A DNA stretch of 64,000 bases, taken from NCBI RefSeq assembly GCF_023856365.1, contig NW_026042438.1:243664-307663 (forward strand), in the 5' to 3' direction. Positions 53,231-64,000 of the stretch are shown piece after piece. The notes beneath the pieces were generated by a model. The model made no database searches. It saw only the letters and a list, made by a program, of their open reading frames with translations, and was not told where the DNA came from. Numbering within the stretch: the first letter of the stretch is position 1; each line of letters begins with the position of its first letter. The position numbers and the translations under genes are program-made. This DNA comes from Brienomyrus brachyistius (lineage: Eukaryota > Chordata > Actinopteri > Osteoglossiformes > Mormyridae).

Positions 53231-53780
53231 TAAATTTTTTTCCTCATGTGTTGAAGCAGGTCCCACACACCTACCAGTCCAACAGCAAGTGCCCCCCTCT
53301 GTAATTTTTATATTCATGTTTTTAGTCTTTAAAATTGTTCTTGCTTATGATGCAAAGCAATTACAATGCCAGTGATAGATGCTGATGCCATATTTAAAGT
53401 ATAAAGCATATCATTTAAACAGCTTTTTGGGAGAGCGTGAAGGTATGTAGAGTCATAGTCATTAACTATTTAAAACATATTTTTCTTTCAAAAATGGCTT
53501 TTTACCCTAAGTGCAATTGAGTATCCTAACTTTTTTTTGTTTGTTTGTTAAAACGTCTCTCACTGACAGTTATATCTGAATGTTACTGCGCAGATGGAAA
53601 ATCTGGGATAATCTGTGCAGGCAACGGTGCGTTTACGCTTAGCTTGTAGTTCAGTTATGGGCTACGTACCGTTGGGTAATTGCATAAGTGTGTGTGCGTG
53701 TGTTCACAGTATGAATTCACATGTACACAGACACATGCTTTCCATTGGTAGGTTTTTTTTGCCAACCCCATGAGTGCAAA

Positions 53781-53838
53781 CCTAACCCTAACCCTAACCC
53801 TAACCCTGCTAACCCTAACCCTAACCCTAACCCTAATC
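53781..53838. repeat. Interstitial telomeric repeat (CCCTAA)n
   Basis: About nine CCCTAA units, one interrupted, in the long intron between SH3-E and DH. This is the vertebrate telomere sequence away from a chromosome end. Confidence 0.93.
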
Positions 53839-54659
53839 CTCTCCCTCTACGAAATCCCATGGCTTTAGCTATAGTACTGTGCTCAGTGCTGGTCAACCCA
53901 TTAGGTGACATAGGCAGCCACCTGGGGTGCCATCTTTTGGTGAGGCGCTGCCTTAGCCAGCCAATATCACTTTGTCGCAGACAGGGGGCCCTGGTGGTGT
54001 AGCTTGCCTACGGCGACACATGAGCTTCAACGATTACTGGCTGTTTACGTACTTCTTTAAGTACTGTGTTTTGCCTATGGGTATAGTGTGTAGAATATTC
54101 GTCATACATACCTAGACTAAGGGGAAACCTTTGTTGCCTTACATGTAGTTGTGTATTTTGAGGGTGTTATTTGTTATAATGTATGGAGTGGAAGGGTATT
54201 CAAGCAGGCAGTCATACACTGGTTGCAGCCTTCATCTTTTCCCTATGTGGGGGTCGGTGAGCCATTCGAGGGTCAAAGTTCTGGGTCCTTGCTTCACTGT
54301 TTGCTGTTTTTTCCGAACACTCGCGGCGGGCTTTGGTGGACTTTGGTTTGCCCTGTTAGTGCCCCGGTGCAGTGTCTGCCGCTTTCCCGCCTGAGGGGGT
54401 TTGGACCAGGATGCTGTGAGTTTTCAGCTGATCTGCCATAATACTGGAAATGTTTTAGAATATATTTTTTTTTGCTTTAAGTGACCTTAGGGAGGTAACG
54501 TCAATGTAAATGCCCCCCCCCCCCCACCAAGATGGAGTGGTTAATTCAGGTAATTATATGCATAACCTTTAACGAAACAAGGCCTGCTGGTGTTTAACAG
54601 TACATGTTTTGCGGTTTCTGGGTTCTAACAAGTTTAAAAACTAGTTATAACTAAGATAC

Positions 54660-54900
54660 ATGTCTTTATTTAATAATAATTGATACTTTATTGAGCCCTA
54701 TGGGGAAATTCTCTTTACGCCACCCCCAGTTTGCTTTCTGTAAGTGACAGCAAGCTGGCCGCAAAGGGTAGCCACCCATAGCAGCATCCAGGGAGCTGGG
54801 GGTTAAGGGCCTTGCTGAAGGACCCGCAGATGTACTGAGGCTGGGCGAAAAACGAGGCTTTAGCCCACTGAGCCTCACACTTTGCTTTTTCATGCAACTT
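54660..54900. mobile_element. Dispersed fish repeat (uncertain family)
   Basis: The stretch with TGGGGGTTAAGGGCCTTGCTGAAGG and an AATTGATACTTTATTGAGCCC start resembles a widespread fish repeat; I cannot name the family. Confidence 0.3.
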
Positions 54901-56192
54901 AAAATGAAAATCTGCCTTGCAGTTAGATACCATTGATTATTTGGTTATTGATAAAATTCAGATGTTAGATGGGCTAATTCTTTTTTTGGTCACTAAGGTT
55001 TAGACTCTGAAGATTATCCTTCTGCATGGTGCCTGCTGACTATTTGGTCCATGCCAGTGTAACTATTAGCCAGAGGTAAATTCATGTGTTGACAATGTCC
55101 TTGGAACAAATGCTAAAGAATCGTATTACTCGGTTAAGGATAAAAATGGCAGATTTGGTGGTTTATAAAGTGTGGTCTTTTGCTCTCACATCAGGGTGAA
55201 ACTCTCTGTGCCTCAGTGTTCAAGAAATCATCACTGCTGCGGCACTTTGTAGTAAAACTACAAGCATTTTGAATGTAACCTGGTTTGCCCAGATTTTACT
55301 CTTAGTTGTATTGACTTATTTTATTTTATATGAAAGTGCAGTTTAATGAAAAAAAAATGGATGACTGTGATATTGTGTGCTCAGTCTACAATATGTGTGA
55401 TTACTTGCAGTAAGGCATAGAAATGTCTGAATAAGGTATTTAACAGCTGAAAAATATCCTCTACTTGGAAAACATTTTGCAAGCAATTAAAGGTTTGCTC
55501 TGTTTATGCAAATTTGCAATCTGTTTATGCTGCTGGCAAGAGAGATGCATTTTGAATGAATCCCTTGCATTAATTGTTAAACAGTCTATGCAGTTTGAGG
55601 TTTCATTTGGCCCCACTGGGAATTTACCCACAGTGCATTGGCAGTAGTCAAGTCAGTTTGTCTGTGTTAAAGTTCCCAAGCTGTGTTACTTTGAAAATGT
55701 GCTTCAAATTATACATATGTACATTTATCGTGAAAATAAAGGATTTGCTTAAAAAGCACCTGCTTTTTTTTGGCAAGTCATTGTCTTACACAAGGATGGT
55801 GTGAGGTTTGGTTATTAGCGTCTAATATATATATATATCCAGGACCAGGTTATTCAAGAAGCTAAGCACTAGGATGGTTACAGTCCCAGGCAAAATGGGT
55901 TCGAGAGAGGAAACCTGGCTGCGGTTTTTAAGGCTTGGGGATGAGGCTCATGCAAAAAGGCGTATTGAAAGTTACCCAATGGAGTTTCAGCGTCTGCGCG
56001 CATCTGAATTTTCAGCAAAAGGTAAGACGGACGGGAGGGTTGTTCTCGCGCAGTGACTTAGCGACAGCTCCGGGTAGCGGCTTCTCAAGCCAGTGGTTTA
56101 GCCACATGTTTGGGGCCACGCAAGACAGCTGCTGACCGCGGCTGCCCCCCCCCCCACTCCCACCCCCACCCCCGTCATCCCCGACCCTGCAG
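54901..56192 (+). other. Intron sequence without recognised features
   Basis: Long intron before the DH exons. No gene, RNA or clear repeat seen, apart from a short TA run near 55825 and a C-rich stretch directly before the acceptor at 56150-56175. Confidence 0.5.
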
Positions 56193-57635
56193 GGTGTGCT
56201 GACCTGACCAGCCTGGACACCATGAGTCCGCAGGAGAGGAAGCGACAGGGTTACATCCACGAGCTCATTGAGACGGAGGAGCGATACATGGCTGACCTTC
56301 AGCTGGTCCTGGAGGTATGATCTGCAGTGGGGCCCCCGTGAGGTCTTTGCACTTCAGTCTGCTTTAAGCATTTGCAGTTTTGAGTTTTTATATTCTTGTC
56401 ATGGATCTCATGTATAGGGCTTTGAGTGTAGGTTTTTGTGCCAGAACATGTTTAACTTATTTTCCCTAACATTTTGTTATCCCTCTTAACCTTTACTAAC
56501 CCTTTCCAACTTTGCCCGTCTCTCATTTTTTTTTCTCCAGGTGTTTTACAAGCCCATGTCTGAGTCGGGACGCCTGACAGATGTTGAAATGGCCATGATC
56601 TTCGTCAACTGGAAGGACCTGATTATGTCCAACACCAAACTTCACAAGTGTGTCTTTCCACAAGCTTGTTTCTTCTTGGTAGCTGAAATTCTTGGGAATG
56701 AAACGTGATCCGATGCTGCCACCTTGCTCTAGGAATACGAACTGCGAGTATCGTGTCCCACAACAGCAAATGTCATAGGCAGAGTGAAGTCCCAGAAATA
56801 GAGAAGTGCCAGGAAAAGGAATTATCTATGCAGTCGATGGATAATAACAAAACAGGCTGCACAGTTTTTGCACTTAAAGATCATGGAAACTGGAATGTTT
56901 GTTGAGAATGGCACTGGCCAGCATTCTGTTTTTGAAACTCACCTGAACTTTTACGAAGAAATTGCTTGGTACTGGACTTGGCGGCCTTTGCGGTTTTGGT
57001 GATTGTGTTTGTGAATGGCAGGGCACTGAGGGTGAGGAAGAAAACGGGTGGCGAGAAGATGCCGGTGCAGATGATTGGGGACATCCTGGCCTCGGAGCTC
57101 TCGCACATGCAGGCCTACATCCGCTTCTGCAGCTGCCAGCTTAACGGTGCAGCCCTGCTGCAACAAAAGACTGACAAGGAACCCGAGTTCAAGGACTTCC
57201 TCAAGGTGAGGAATGGTGGGCAGCAGCCCTGGAACAAATGGGAGGGGTAGATAGTTCATTGTTAAAGGCTGTTCCAGAGCGATCGGTAAGCGGGAGAATT
57301 GCAGCCGTCCAAATGTCCTCAGTGAAAAAGCGGTAGCGGGTTAAATGGATGTTGAACTGTTCTTTGTAATTCATTTCAGAAGAAAATAAAGATATCTTGC
57401 GGGCCAATACTATGTTCTATGAGACCTCTGGACTCAACTCTTCTAAAGCACCTAGACTGAAATTTAGAGTGGTGCTTTAGATAAGGACGTAGGCTAGGGT
57501 TTCTGACTCCTAAGTGTGTGTGTGTCTCTCTCTCAGAAAATCGCTACAGATCACCGGTGTAAAGGTATGCCACTGTCCAGCTTCCTGCTGAAGCCTATGC
57601 AGAGAATCACCCGCTATCCACTCATCATAAAGAAC
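56193..57635 (+). CDS. itsn2: Intersectin-long DH (RhoGEF) domain, first part (four exons)
   Basis: Exons 56193-56314, 56541-56647, 57022-57205 and 57537-57635 join in phase to each other and to SH3-E (T|GG makes Trp of WCADL). They read [19 protein letters not shown] (conserved region 1), [19 protein letters not shown], and [20 protein letters not shown] (conserved region 3). The DH domain of long intersectins is a GDP/GTP exchange factor for Cdc42, linking endocytosis to actin. The motif with [16 protein letters not shown] fits ITSN2. The remaining DH, PH and C2 exons lie beyond the ERV or outside the window. Confidence 0.9.
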
Positions 57636-57857
57636 GTAAGTCCTGCACATTGTCACCCGTGGTCCCTCCTTCAGTGTGCGATGTGGGAGGCATGACGAAT
57701 TAGCCTCATCCAATTTGCCTTGGATTTAGCTCAATTTGGGTTGCTGCTACGTATGACTTTGCCCTGCCAAAGATGCAGTTCGTGTCAATTCCTTTGGGGA
57801 CCAAATGATAATGGTTGTGACCATCATCATGGTCAGCAAATACAAGAAAGAATGTGC

Positions 57858-58252
57858 TGTTTTGCTGGAGTTAAATACCAATGAAATGCAAAAACTTCAG
57901 GCAGAAGAGTGAGTGTTGGGGAAAGCGCCCAGCGTTTCCACCCCAACTCCACATTTACGAGACACACACAGGTTACAGTTTTACTTGCAAGGGTACCCAC
58001 ACTCTCTGCAATGCAAACTACAGCAGAATGTGTTACAAAGGGTGGTTCCCCTTGGCTTCTTTATTTATAGTCAATGGGGGGCGCAAGAGAGGGAAGTGAG
58101 ATTCTTATCTAAGTAGGCAGCTGTTAACCACCTACTTAGAGTACAATAGCTAAGAGTATGTGGCTAGAAGATAAGAAATAACGTATACATATATATTTAC
58201 ACTCATTGCTGATCATACAGAAATGATTAACAACTGTTTCTTCAACCTAACA
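57858..58252 (-). repeat. ERV 3' LTR
   Basis: On the minus strand the LTR starts TGTTAGG at 58252, directly after the polypurine tract GGAGGGAC (about 58253-58260). TATA/polyadenylation-like TATAAATAAA lies near 58045. The far end (CAAAACA at 57858) is inferred from its match to the TGTT start. A host duplication cannot be checked because the other LTR is outside. Confidence 0.65.
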
Positions 58253-58429
58253 GTCCCTCCTGTTTATCATGACAGTATGATCAGAAGCATCAACATTGTA
58301 GAAGTTGCAAAAGCACTTTAGGTACAACCTTCATTTAGACCACATTGTCATTATCCTGGAAAACATTTAATTCCGTTTCTTCAGGTCCGAGCCCTGCACG
58401 GGTGCTTTCGGCTCGGCCGTCATTATGAA

Positions 58430-59956
58430 TTATATGTCTTCTTCATCGCCATCGCTGGAAACAGGCTCTGTCTCTATAGTTTGGGTAAGGGAGAGAAACA
58501 TTGTACTGCGTGTCCGAAAAGCAGCATTAAGAGCTTGATTAATAAACATTTTCAAACATGGTATAACAGTAATAAAACAACAGAAAAATAAAATGAAAAA
58601 CAAAAGAAGAGGTAGGCATGTTTTCATCAGTATTGACCACCATGTTCCTGTAATAAACCAGTCTAACCAGGATGAGGAGGACTGCGGTCGACTGTCCATG
58701 GTCATCACTTTTTGTAAGTTTCGGAGGCGGTCTAAGGCAGATGTCATATTGGGTGAGTGCACATTGTCAGGAATGTAAGTGCAGCACGTTTGGTTCAGGA
58801 GGACACATACTCCTCCTTGTGCGGCTGTCAGTAGGTCTAATGCCATACGATTCTGGATTACCATCTGTCTGGTTATGTCTAATTGTTCATTTTGTTTTTG
58901 GTTAATCAGTATCGAATCATTCATAAATAGACCTAGTCTATAATTTAGAGTTTCTACGCGTAGCATGAGTTTTCCAATTCCTAGCCCAGGGAACAGGGCC
59001 AGCATAACTTTACTGCCTGTTCCCCACAATTTATGTTCAGCGGGCACGTCGGTTCCCCACACACTATCATGGGGTTGTATTGATATCGAACGCCTTCTCC
59101 TGCTTCTGAAGAAAGTTTTACTTTCCTGTGCTATCAGGAAGGTGTGATCTGAAACAAAAATAAGAGCGCACACTCCAAACCAGTTCGGTGGTAAGACAAA
59201 GTATGCACGAGGTCCACACAACCATGCTACTCCGTCCACCCAATATGTTCCATTACTGGGGCGAAGCATCGAAATTGGAGATCCATACATGCTGTCTACA
59301 TATGTTAGGTTACAGTTCGTGGTGTTTCCTCCTATCCATCGCGTACCATTATCTTGCTTAAAACAAATGGCATGCTGATATGTCAGTGGGTCTCGGTCCA
59401 TCAAGACAGAAAAAGGAAGTGAGACATTAGTTTTAGCAACAGCGAAGTCTACCCAGAAATCCTGTATACAGGTACCATTTTGAAACCCAACGTCATCTGG
59501 GTAGTTTCCTGTAGCCTCCTGATACTTAATTCGGACCACTGTCATTCTATTAGTCCCAGGTATAGTTATGTTCACATCTTCCCCTGCTAGCGAAAATATA
59601 AGGGAAAGACGGCTCTGGTATCCTATTCCTGCGAAAGAAGCAGCGCACTTGGCTTGGGATATGTTCATAGCTTTACCATACACCGTAGGTCCTTCACTAT
59701 GAGTGGGCATTACTGAACAAACATAGCAATTTGTCACATTTTTCGCTGTTACAGTATCATGTACATATCGGTACCAGTAGTTTTGCATAAATGGATGTGA
59801 GTGGTCAGCGGGCAACGGGCGTAGATGGAAGTCATCATGGGTCCATCGCCGTAGGTGCTGTAATGGAGCTGGTGAGAGCCAGGACAACCATACAAGTCCT
59901 ACAACAAGAATGACCCCTAGAGTCACTTTACCACATCCCCACCCTATCAGGGCCAT
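58430..59956 (-). CDS. env: ERV envelope glycoprotein, full-length ORF (508 aa)
   Basis: Class I-type fish retroviral envelope. Signal peptide about residues 12-28; surface subunit with a CYVC motif (C77, C80) and several N-glycosylation sites; furin-type cleavage site RSRRRR (284-289); hydrophobic fusion-peptide-like region about 316-330; heptad region, then the CX6CC motif (C384, C391, C392) with the immunosuppressive-domain-like segment just before; transmembrane segment about 447-467 and a cytoplasmic tail of about 40 residues. It once mediated receptor binding and membrane fusion. No break is visible, in contrast to pol. Confidence 0.93.
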   Translation of the reverse strand: MALIGWGCGKVTLGVILVVGLVWLSWLSPAPLQHLRRWTHDDFHLRPLPADHSHPFMQNYWYRYVHDTVTAKNVTNCYVCSVMPTHSEGPTVYGKAMNISQAKCAASFAGIGYQSRLSLIFSLAGEDVNITIPGTNRMTVVRIKYQEATGNYPDDVGFQNGTCIQDFWVDFAVAKTNVSLPFSVLMDRDPLTYQHAICFKQDNGTRWIGGNTTNCNLTYVDSMYGSPISMLRPSNGTYWVDGVAWLCGPRAYFVLPPNWFGVCALIFVSDHTFLIAQESKTFFRSRRRRSISIQPHDSVWGTDVPAEHKLWGTGSKVMLALFPGLGIGKLMLRVETLNYRLGLFMNDSILINQKQNEQLDITRQMVIQNRMALDLLTAAQGGVCVLLNQTCCTYIPDNVHSPNMTSALDRLRNLQKVMTMDSRPQSSSSWLDWFITGTWWSILMKTCLPLLLFFILFFCCFITVIPCLKMFINQALNAAFRTRSTMFLSLTQTIETEPVSSDGDEEDI

Positions 59957-60047
59957 CCTAAATAGAGTGCAGCTCAGTTGTTTTCTTCACCGGGTTGAGA
60001 CAACAGCACCCTATTGGTTACTGTGCCTTTGTAGCGGACTTCCACTG

Positions 60048-62246
60048 CTACTCTGTTGCTGAGGCCTCTGATAAGGGCTTGATGGGTTTACAGTGACTTT
60101 TGTGTATCCAGGAAGGTCGTTCTGCGATCTTTACTGCTGTTGGTGTTGTGAGGAGGACTTGATAAGGACCGTCCCACCGAGGTGTGCTCCAATCTTTCCG
60201 CAACAGGACCTTGACCAGGACCCAATCTCCCGGCTGCAAGTTATCCTGTTGAGTAGAAACAGAATTTACCGGCAGACTACTGGGGCTATGTTTTTGTTGT
60301 GATGTTAGTAGTTTACGCATCCAATCAGCCAGCGTATTTTCTCGGTCTGCTTTTTCTATGTCATTCATTTCAGTTGCTAGGGGAAATGGTCTACCATACA
60401 CTATTTCAAAAGGTGTTAATCCTGCAGGAGTGGGAGTTATTCTCATCCATAATTTTACTAGAGACAAACATTCTGGCCACGGCCTTTTTGTCTCTTCCAT
60501 TGTCTTTTTTAGCCTTGTTTTAATAGTGCCGTTGGTCCTTTCCACTAAGCCTGCGCTCTGGGGGTGATACGCACAATGATTCTTAAGCGTAAAACCTAAT
60601 GCTTGTGAGCAAAGGGACATAGTCTGATTTACAAAATGAGTCCCATTGTCTGATCTTATAATATGAGGTATGCCATAGGTAGGGAAATAATGGCTTACCA
60701 AACATTTTGCAACGGTCATTGCATCACAATGCTTTACAGGGTATATTTCTACCCACTTAGAAAAGGTGTCTATAATAACTAGACAGTATTTCTTTCCTTG
60801 TGACCAAGATAATTCAATAAAATCCATATGTACAACTTGAAACGGATACTCAGCTGTGGGGAACTGGCCACGTTTTGGTCTGATGTTTCCTTGTGCATTG
60901 TGTTTACAACAAATTAAGCATGTCCTACAAAATTGTTTTGCATAATCAGAAAAATTTATAGCATAGAAATATTGTTGTATGATATGTACCATCCCTCCTG
61001 TTGAGACATGAGTATTTCCATGGCTCACCAAAGCAGCTGTTTTGTATAAATTTTTTGGTAGGATGGGCTTGTCATTCATATAGTAAACTTTCTCTCGTTG
61101 TATTGCTCCTCTTTTGATCCAACTTTGTACTTCTATTTTAGGAGCATGAATCTGTGCATCACATAGCACATCGCTATCTATAAAAAGAATGTCTGCCACT
61201 GATAAGGTAGGTTGTTTCAGTGCCGCTTCTTTGGCGGTTTTATCTGCAAAACTATTTCCTGCGGTTTCTGCAGAGTCATCAGTCTGGTGTGCTTTGCATT
61301 TGCACAGTGCAAAGTGAGTCGGTAAATGCACAACGTCTAATAATCTAAGTAGCAAATTCGTATGAGTAAGAGATGTGCCCTGTGATGTTCTAAAACCTCT
61401 ATTTTTCCAGACTCTTGCATGGTGATGGACAGCTGCAAACACATATTGACTATCAGTGTAGATAGTAAGTGACTTGTTCTTGAACAGTTCACATGCCCTG
61501 ATCACAGCATAAAGTTCAGCCGCTTGTGCTGAACAAGTAGAAGGGAGTGCATTGGCTTCTAACACTTCAGTAGATGTAACTACAGCATACCCAACTTTAT
61601 TTTTTTCCATATCATTTTTTGATGCTGAGCCATCTACATAAACAACTTCTGATCCTGGTATAAAAGTTTGCAGAATATCTGCTCTTGGTTTTGTTTGTTC
61701 TTCTATTGTTGCTTTGCAAGAATGTGGCTCCCCATCCTCTGCGGTAGGGAGAAGCGTACTAGGGTTCAATAGGCCACACCGCTGAAGTTCAATGTTACGT
61801 TGTGAGAGCAAAAGTGACACTAAGGTAAGATGTCTTGTATGTGTTAAGAATGGAAGCGGTGTCTGCAACAAGATTAGAGACACAGAATGAGGAACTTTAA
61901 GTATGAGGGGGTGACAAAGTACCAATTCTGCTGATACCTTTACTGCTTCTGCAGCAGCTGCACAGGCCTGTAAACACTGTGGAAAGCCAGCTGCTACTGC
62001 ATCTAATCGTTTTGAATAGAATGCTAACGGTCTCTCTTTTGCTCCGAATGGCTGTGTTAATACTGCTTTCATATAACCTTGATTAGCATCTACACATAGG
62101 GTGAATGGTTGTTGATAATCTGGTAGAGCAAGGGTCACATTGGTTTGCAACATTCTTTTTAAATTTGTAAAAGCATTTTCTCCGTCCTCAGTCCATTGTA
62201 TTTTGTCCTTTAGAGTCATCTCCTTCCCGTATATTAAATTTTGCAA
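60048..62246 (-). pseudogene. pol: ERV pol, RNase H and integrase part (732 aa open)
   Basis: The frame contains the RT connection, RNase H (YVDGSASKND, AELYAVIRACE, IYTDSQYVF) and integrase with a zinc-binding H/H-C/C region (CRTCLICC) and the D, D, E core (VVHMDFIELSW, IIRSDNGTHFVN, GLVERTNGTIK). It is open and complete at its 3' end but is separated from the RT frame by a frame break at about 62250-62290, so the element's pol cannot be read through as sequenced. Confidence 0.88.
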
Positions 62247-62283
62247 AGGTTGAACTAGAAAAGCATAATCTGGTAACCATTCT

Positions 62284-62946
62284 CTACAATAATTGCATCT
62301 GTTGTTTAGTCTGTGGTTTAGGTGCTTCCTGTATAGCTTGTTTCCTTATCTCTAGCAGCGAGCGACCTTTTTGTGAAAGGTTATGCCCTAAATAGACAAC
62401 TGTCTTTTTGCAGTACTGCAACTTCTGTTTAGAAGCTTTATGTCCAGTATTGTATAAATGCTGAAGCACAGTTAGGGTAGTTTCTTTGCAATGTTGTTCT
62501 GAATCTGCTGCTATTAAGATATCATCCACGTATAGTAATACCTGACTATGTGATGGTATTTCACAGGTACTCATAGAGTATCTAAGGGCCATGGTATATA
62601 CATGTGGGCTTTCAGAAAATCCCTGAGGGAGTCTAGTATATGTATATTTTTTCCCTTTATAGGTAAATCCAAATAAATGTTGAGAATCAGGGTGCAATGG
62701 TACTGAGAAAAATGCATTACTAAGATCCACTACTGAGAAGTAGCTTTTATCAGGAGTCAATGAGTTGAGCAATAAGTGTGGGTTAGGCACGTCTGGTGCT
62801 GCATGTTGCACTATGTTATTAACAGGTCTTAAATCCTGCACCATGCGCCATTTCCCTGTATGTCCCTTCTGGACTGGAAAGATAGGAGTGTTGCAAGTGG
62901 CTTCAGGAGCCTCTCGCAATATTCCTGATGCTAACATGTCTTGCAC
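62284..62946 (-). pseudogene. pol: ERV pol, reverse transcriptase part (220 aa open)
   Basis: Contains TPIFPVQKG, FSVVDLSNAFFSVPL and the catalytic YVDDILIA of retroviral reverse transcriptase. It ends at a stop where a small deletion seems to have shifted the frame into the RNase H-integrase part. Its upstream end is also out of frame with the protease region. Confidence 0.88.
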
Positions 62947-63136
62947 TACAGGGGCTATACCTTTCTCTGCTTCAGGTTTTAATGGGTATTGCCGGACGGT
63001 GTTCTGATTTCACAGTTACTTTGTAAGGTGGGAATCCCTTTACCAGCCCTACATCAGTGGGGGAGGACGACCACAACCCTTCTGGAAGGCGATCTAGATC
63101 TGGACATGATCCCTCCTCCAGGGTTGAAAAAATTTG

Positions 63137-63986
63137 TCAGGTTGGGTCCTTTAAGTGTGTGGTGGGAGTGGTTTGAACTCTCCATCCCAAAGGAAACCGC
63201 CACACATTGTGTTTCTCATCATAGCTCCAACAGGAGCCAGATACGGGTTGGTAGTCATTGTAACTGTGCATAGAATCTCGTAAGAACATCTCTACATCTC
63301 TCCACTGCATCTGGGGTGGTTTTGAAAGAGATACGTGTGGTGTTCTCTCTCTAAATACAGCTTGTTGCTTGTTAGATAAAATGACTGAGGCTGCTGAAAA
63401 CCCAGTGGTGGGGTTAACATACATATATTATACAAGTGTCTTGGAGGGCATGAAACGTTTTGTCATAGACGTAATCTGGTCCAAGGGTGTCTTTGTACCA
63501 CATAGTGACGTGTAAGGCATCGTCAGGCATGAACTGGGCCTGTCTAGGGGACTGCTTTTCTCTAGTTTTCCGCAATAATTCTCGTGTCTGTGCAGTTCCC
63601 CCTAGGTCCAGAGACCAGTAATATTGTGGTGTTGTGGTTCCTTGCACAACATAAGCTTCCTCATTTACGATTGCTTTCATGCCAGTGGCTGTGGCAACCA
63701 CGCTAATGCCCATTTGTACCATAAGGTCTCGACCTAACAAGTTAACAGGACAAGAAGGGCTTATTAACACCTGTGCTTGACATTCAAGTCCAGTTTCCTT
63801 ATCTTTTACTGCAACTGGGTTTGTTAACTGATGTCTGTCTGTCTGACCTCCTGCCGTTTTTATATTTATGACTGATGAAGAATATGTGACTCCGGGAGGA
63901 CTGGAGGTTAGGACAGTCCTACATGCTCCAGTGTCACACAGACATTCATATACTTTGCCGTTTATGACTAACTTCCGACTTGGCAA
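63137..63986 (-). pseudogene. pro: ERV protease region and pol start, frameshifted
   Basis: The frame at 63414-63986 has the retropepsin active site CDTGACRTVL (D18-T-G) and the later LLGRDLM. It closes at 63414, while a second frame (63137-63424) overlaps it and continues pol-like sequence with a further break before the RT. The protease start lies near the window edge; upstream gag is not included. Confidence 0.8.
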
Positions 63987-64000
63987 GGTTTCCCACTGCC

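Larger units (their letters stand above)
57858..64000 (-). mobile_element. Endogenous retrovirus, 3' half, antisense to intersectin
   Basis: Reading leftward: protease, reverse transcriptase, RNase H and integrase, env, then a 3' LTR. The 5' half (gag, 5' LTR) lies beyond the window end. Pol contains frame breaks, while env is a single open frame of 508 codons. The whole element sits in an intron of the intersectin gene in the opposite orientation, which is the tolerated direction for retroviral insertions in introns. Confidence 0.9.

Overview
The window is a piece of vertebrate, almost certainly teleost fish, chromosome. The host signal is a split gene with vertebrate splice sites on the + strand (41687-57635) encoding the middle and DH part of a long-form intersectin, best matching ITSN2. 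Around it lies typical fish repeat content: tRNA-derived SINEs with an ATGG tail, gypsy-type solo LTRs, Tc1-like and Tigger-like DNA transposon remnants, L1, Tx1 and Rex/L2-type LINE fragments, a BEL/Pao remnant, a 150-160 bp satellite and an endogenous retrovirus.

The outstanding object is a complete Maverick/Polinton element of the adintovirus type at 14354-30135 (15,782 bp). It has inverted terminal repeats of 1,203 bp each and a perfect 6-bp target-site duplication, CATGTA, on both sides. Rightward, in order, it carries three accessory genes (15664-16302, 16338-16943, 16959-17432), a tRNA-Leu(UAA) gene (17581-17663), an integrase with DDE catalytic residues and a C-terminal chromodomain (17826-18935), minor capsid/penton (18973-19758), a pX/pVI-like basic membrane-active protein broken at a run of 14 A (19774-20238), double-jelly-roll major capsid protein (20229-21542) and adenain-type maturation protease (21557-22102). 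Leftward it carries a conserved 273-aa protein (22218-23039), a 113-aa basic protein with a hydrophobic tail (23054-23395), a packaging ATPase (23413-24090) and a protein-primed family B DNA polymerase of 1,357 aa (24644-28717). Replication, integration, capsid, maturation and packaging genes are thus all present, and only the pX-like gene is visibly broken. The third accessory gene shows BH3-like and BH1-like segments, so it is a candidate viral Bcl-2. The first has two repeated segments that resemble PC4 coactivator modules.

Left flank (1-14353): a Tx1 LINE fragment that recurs at 31263, SINEs, two gypsy solo LTRs each with a 5-bp duplication, two local duplications, a Tigger-like element and an L1 3' piece. 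Right flank (30136-41686): the second Tx1 fragment, a CpG-rich promoter-like segment at 32080-32280 with an NRF1-type site, an orphan B30.2 exon on the minus strand, a BEL/Pao integrase tail, and a satellite array that contains a LINE fragment with inverted ends.

The intersectin region (41687-57635) has 24 exons that I could join by reading phase: second EH domain, a long expanded E/R coiled coil, five SH3 domains and the first half of the DH domain. Two exons are disrupted as sequenced (frame change in the exon 47442-48263; in-frame stop and lost end of SH3-B at 50224). A short-isoform stop and polyadenylation signal follow the fifth SH3. From about 57858 to the window end an endogenous retrovirus lies antisense to the gene, with an intact env ORF but a broken pol.
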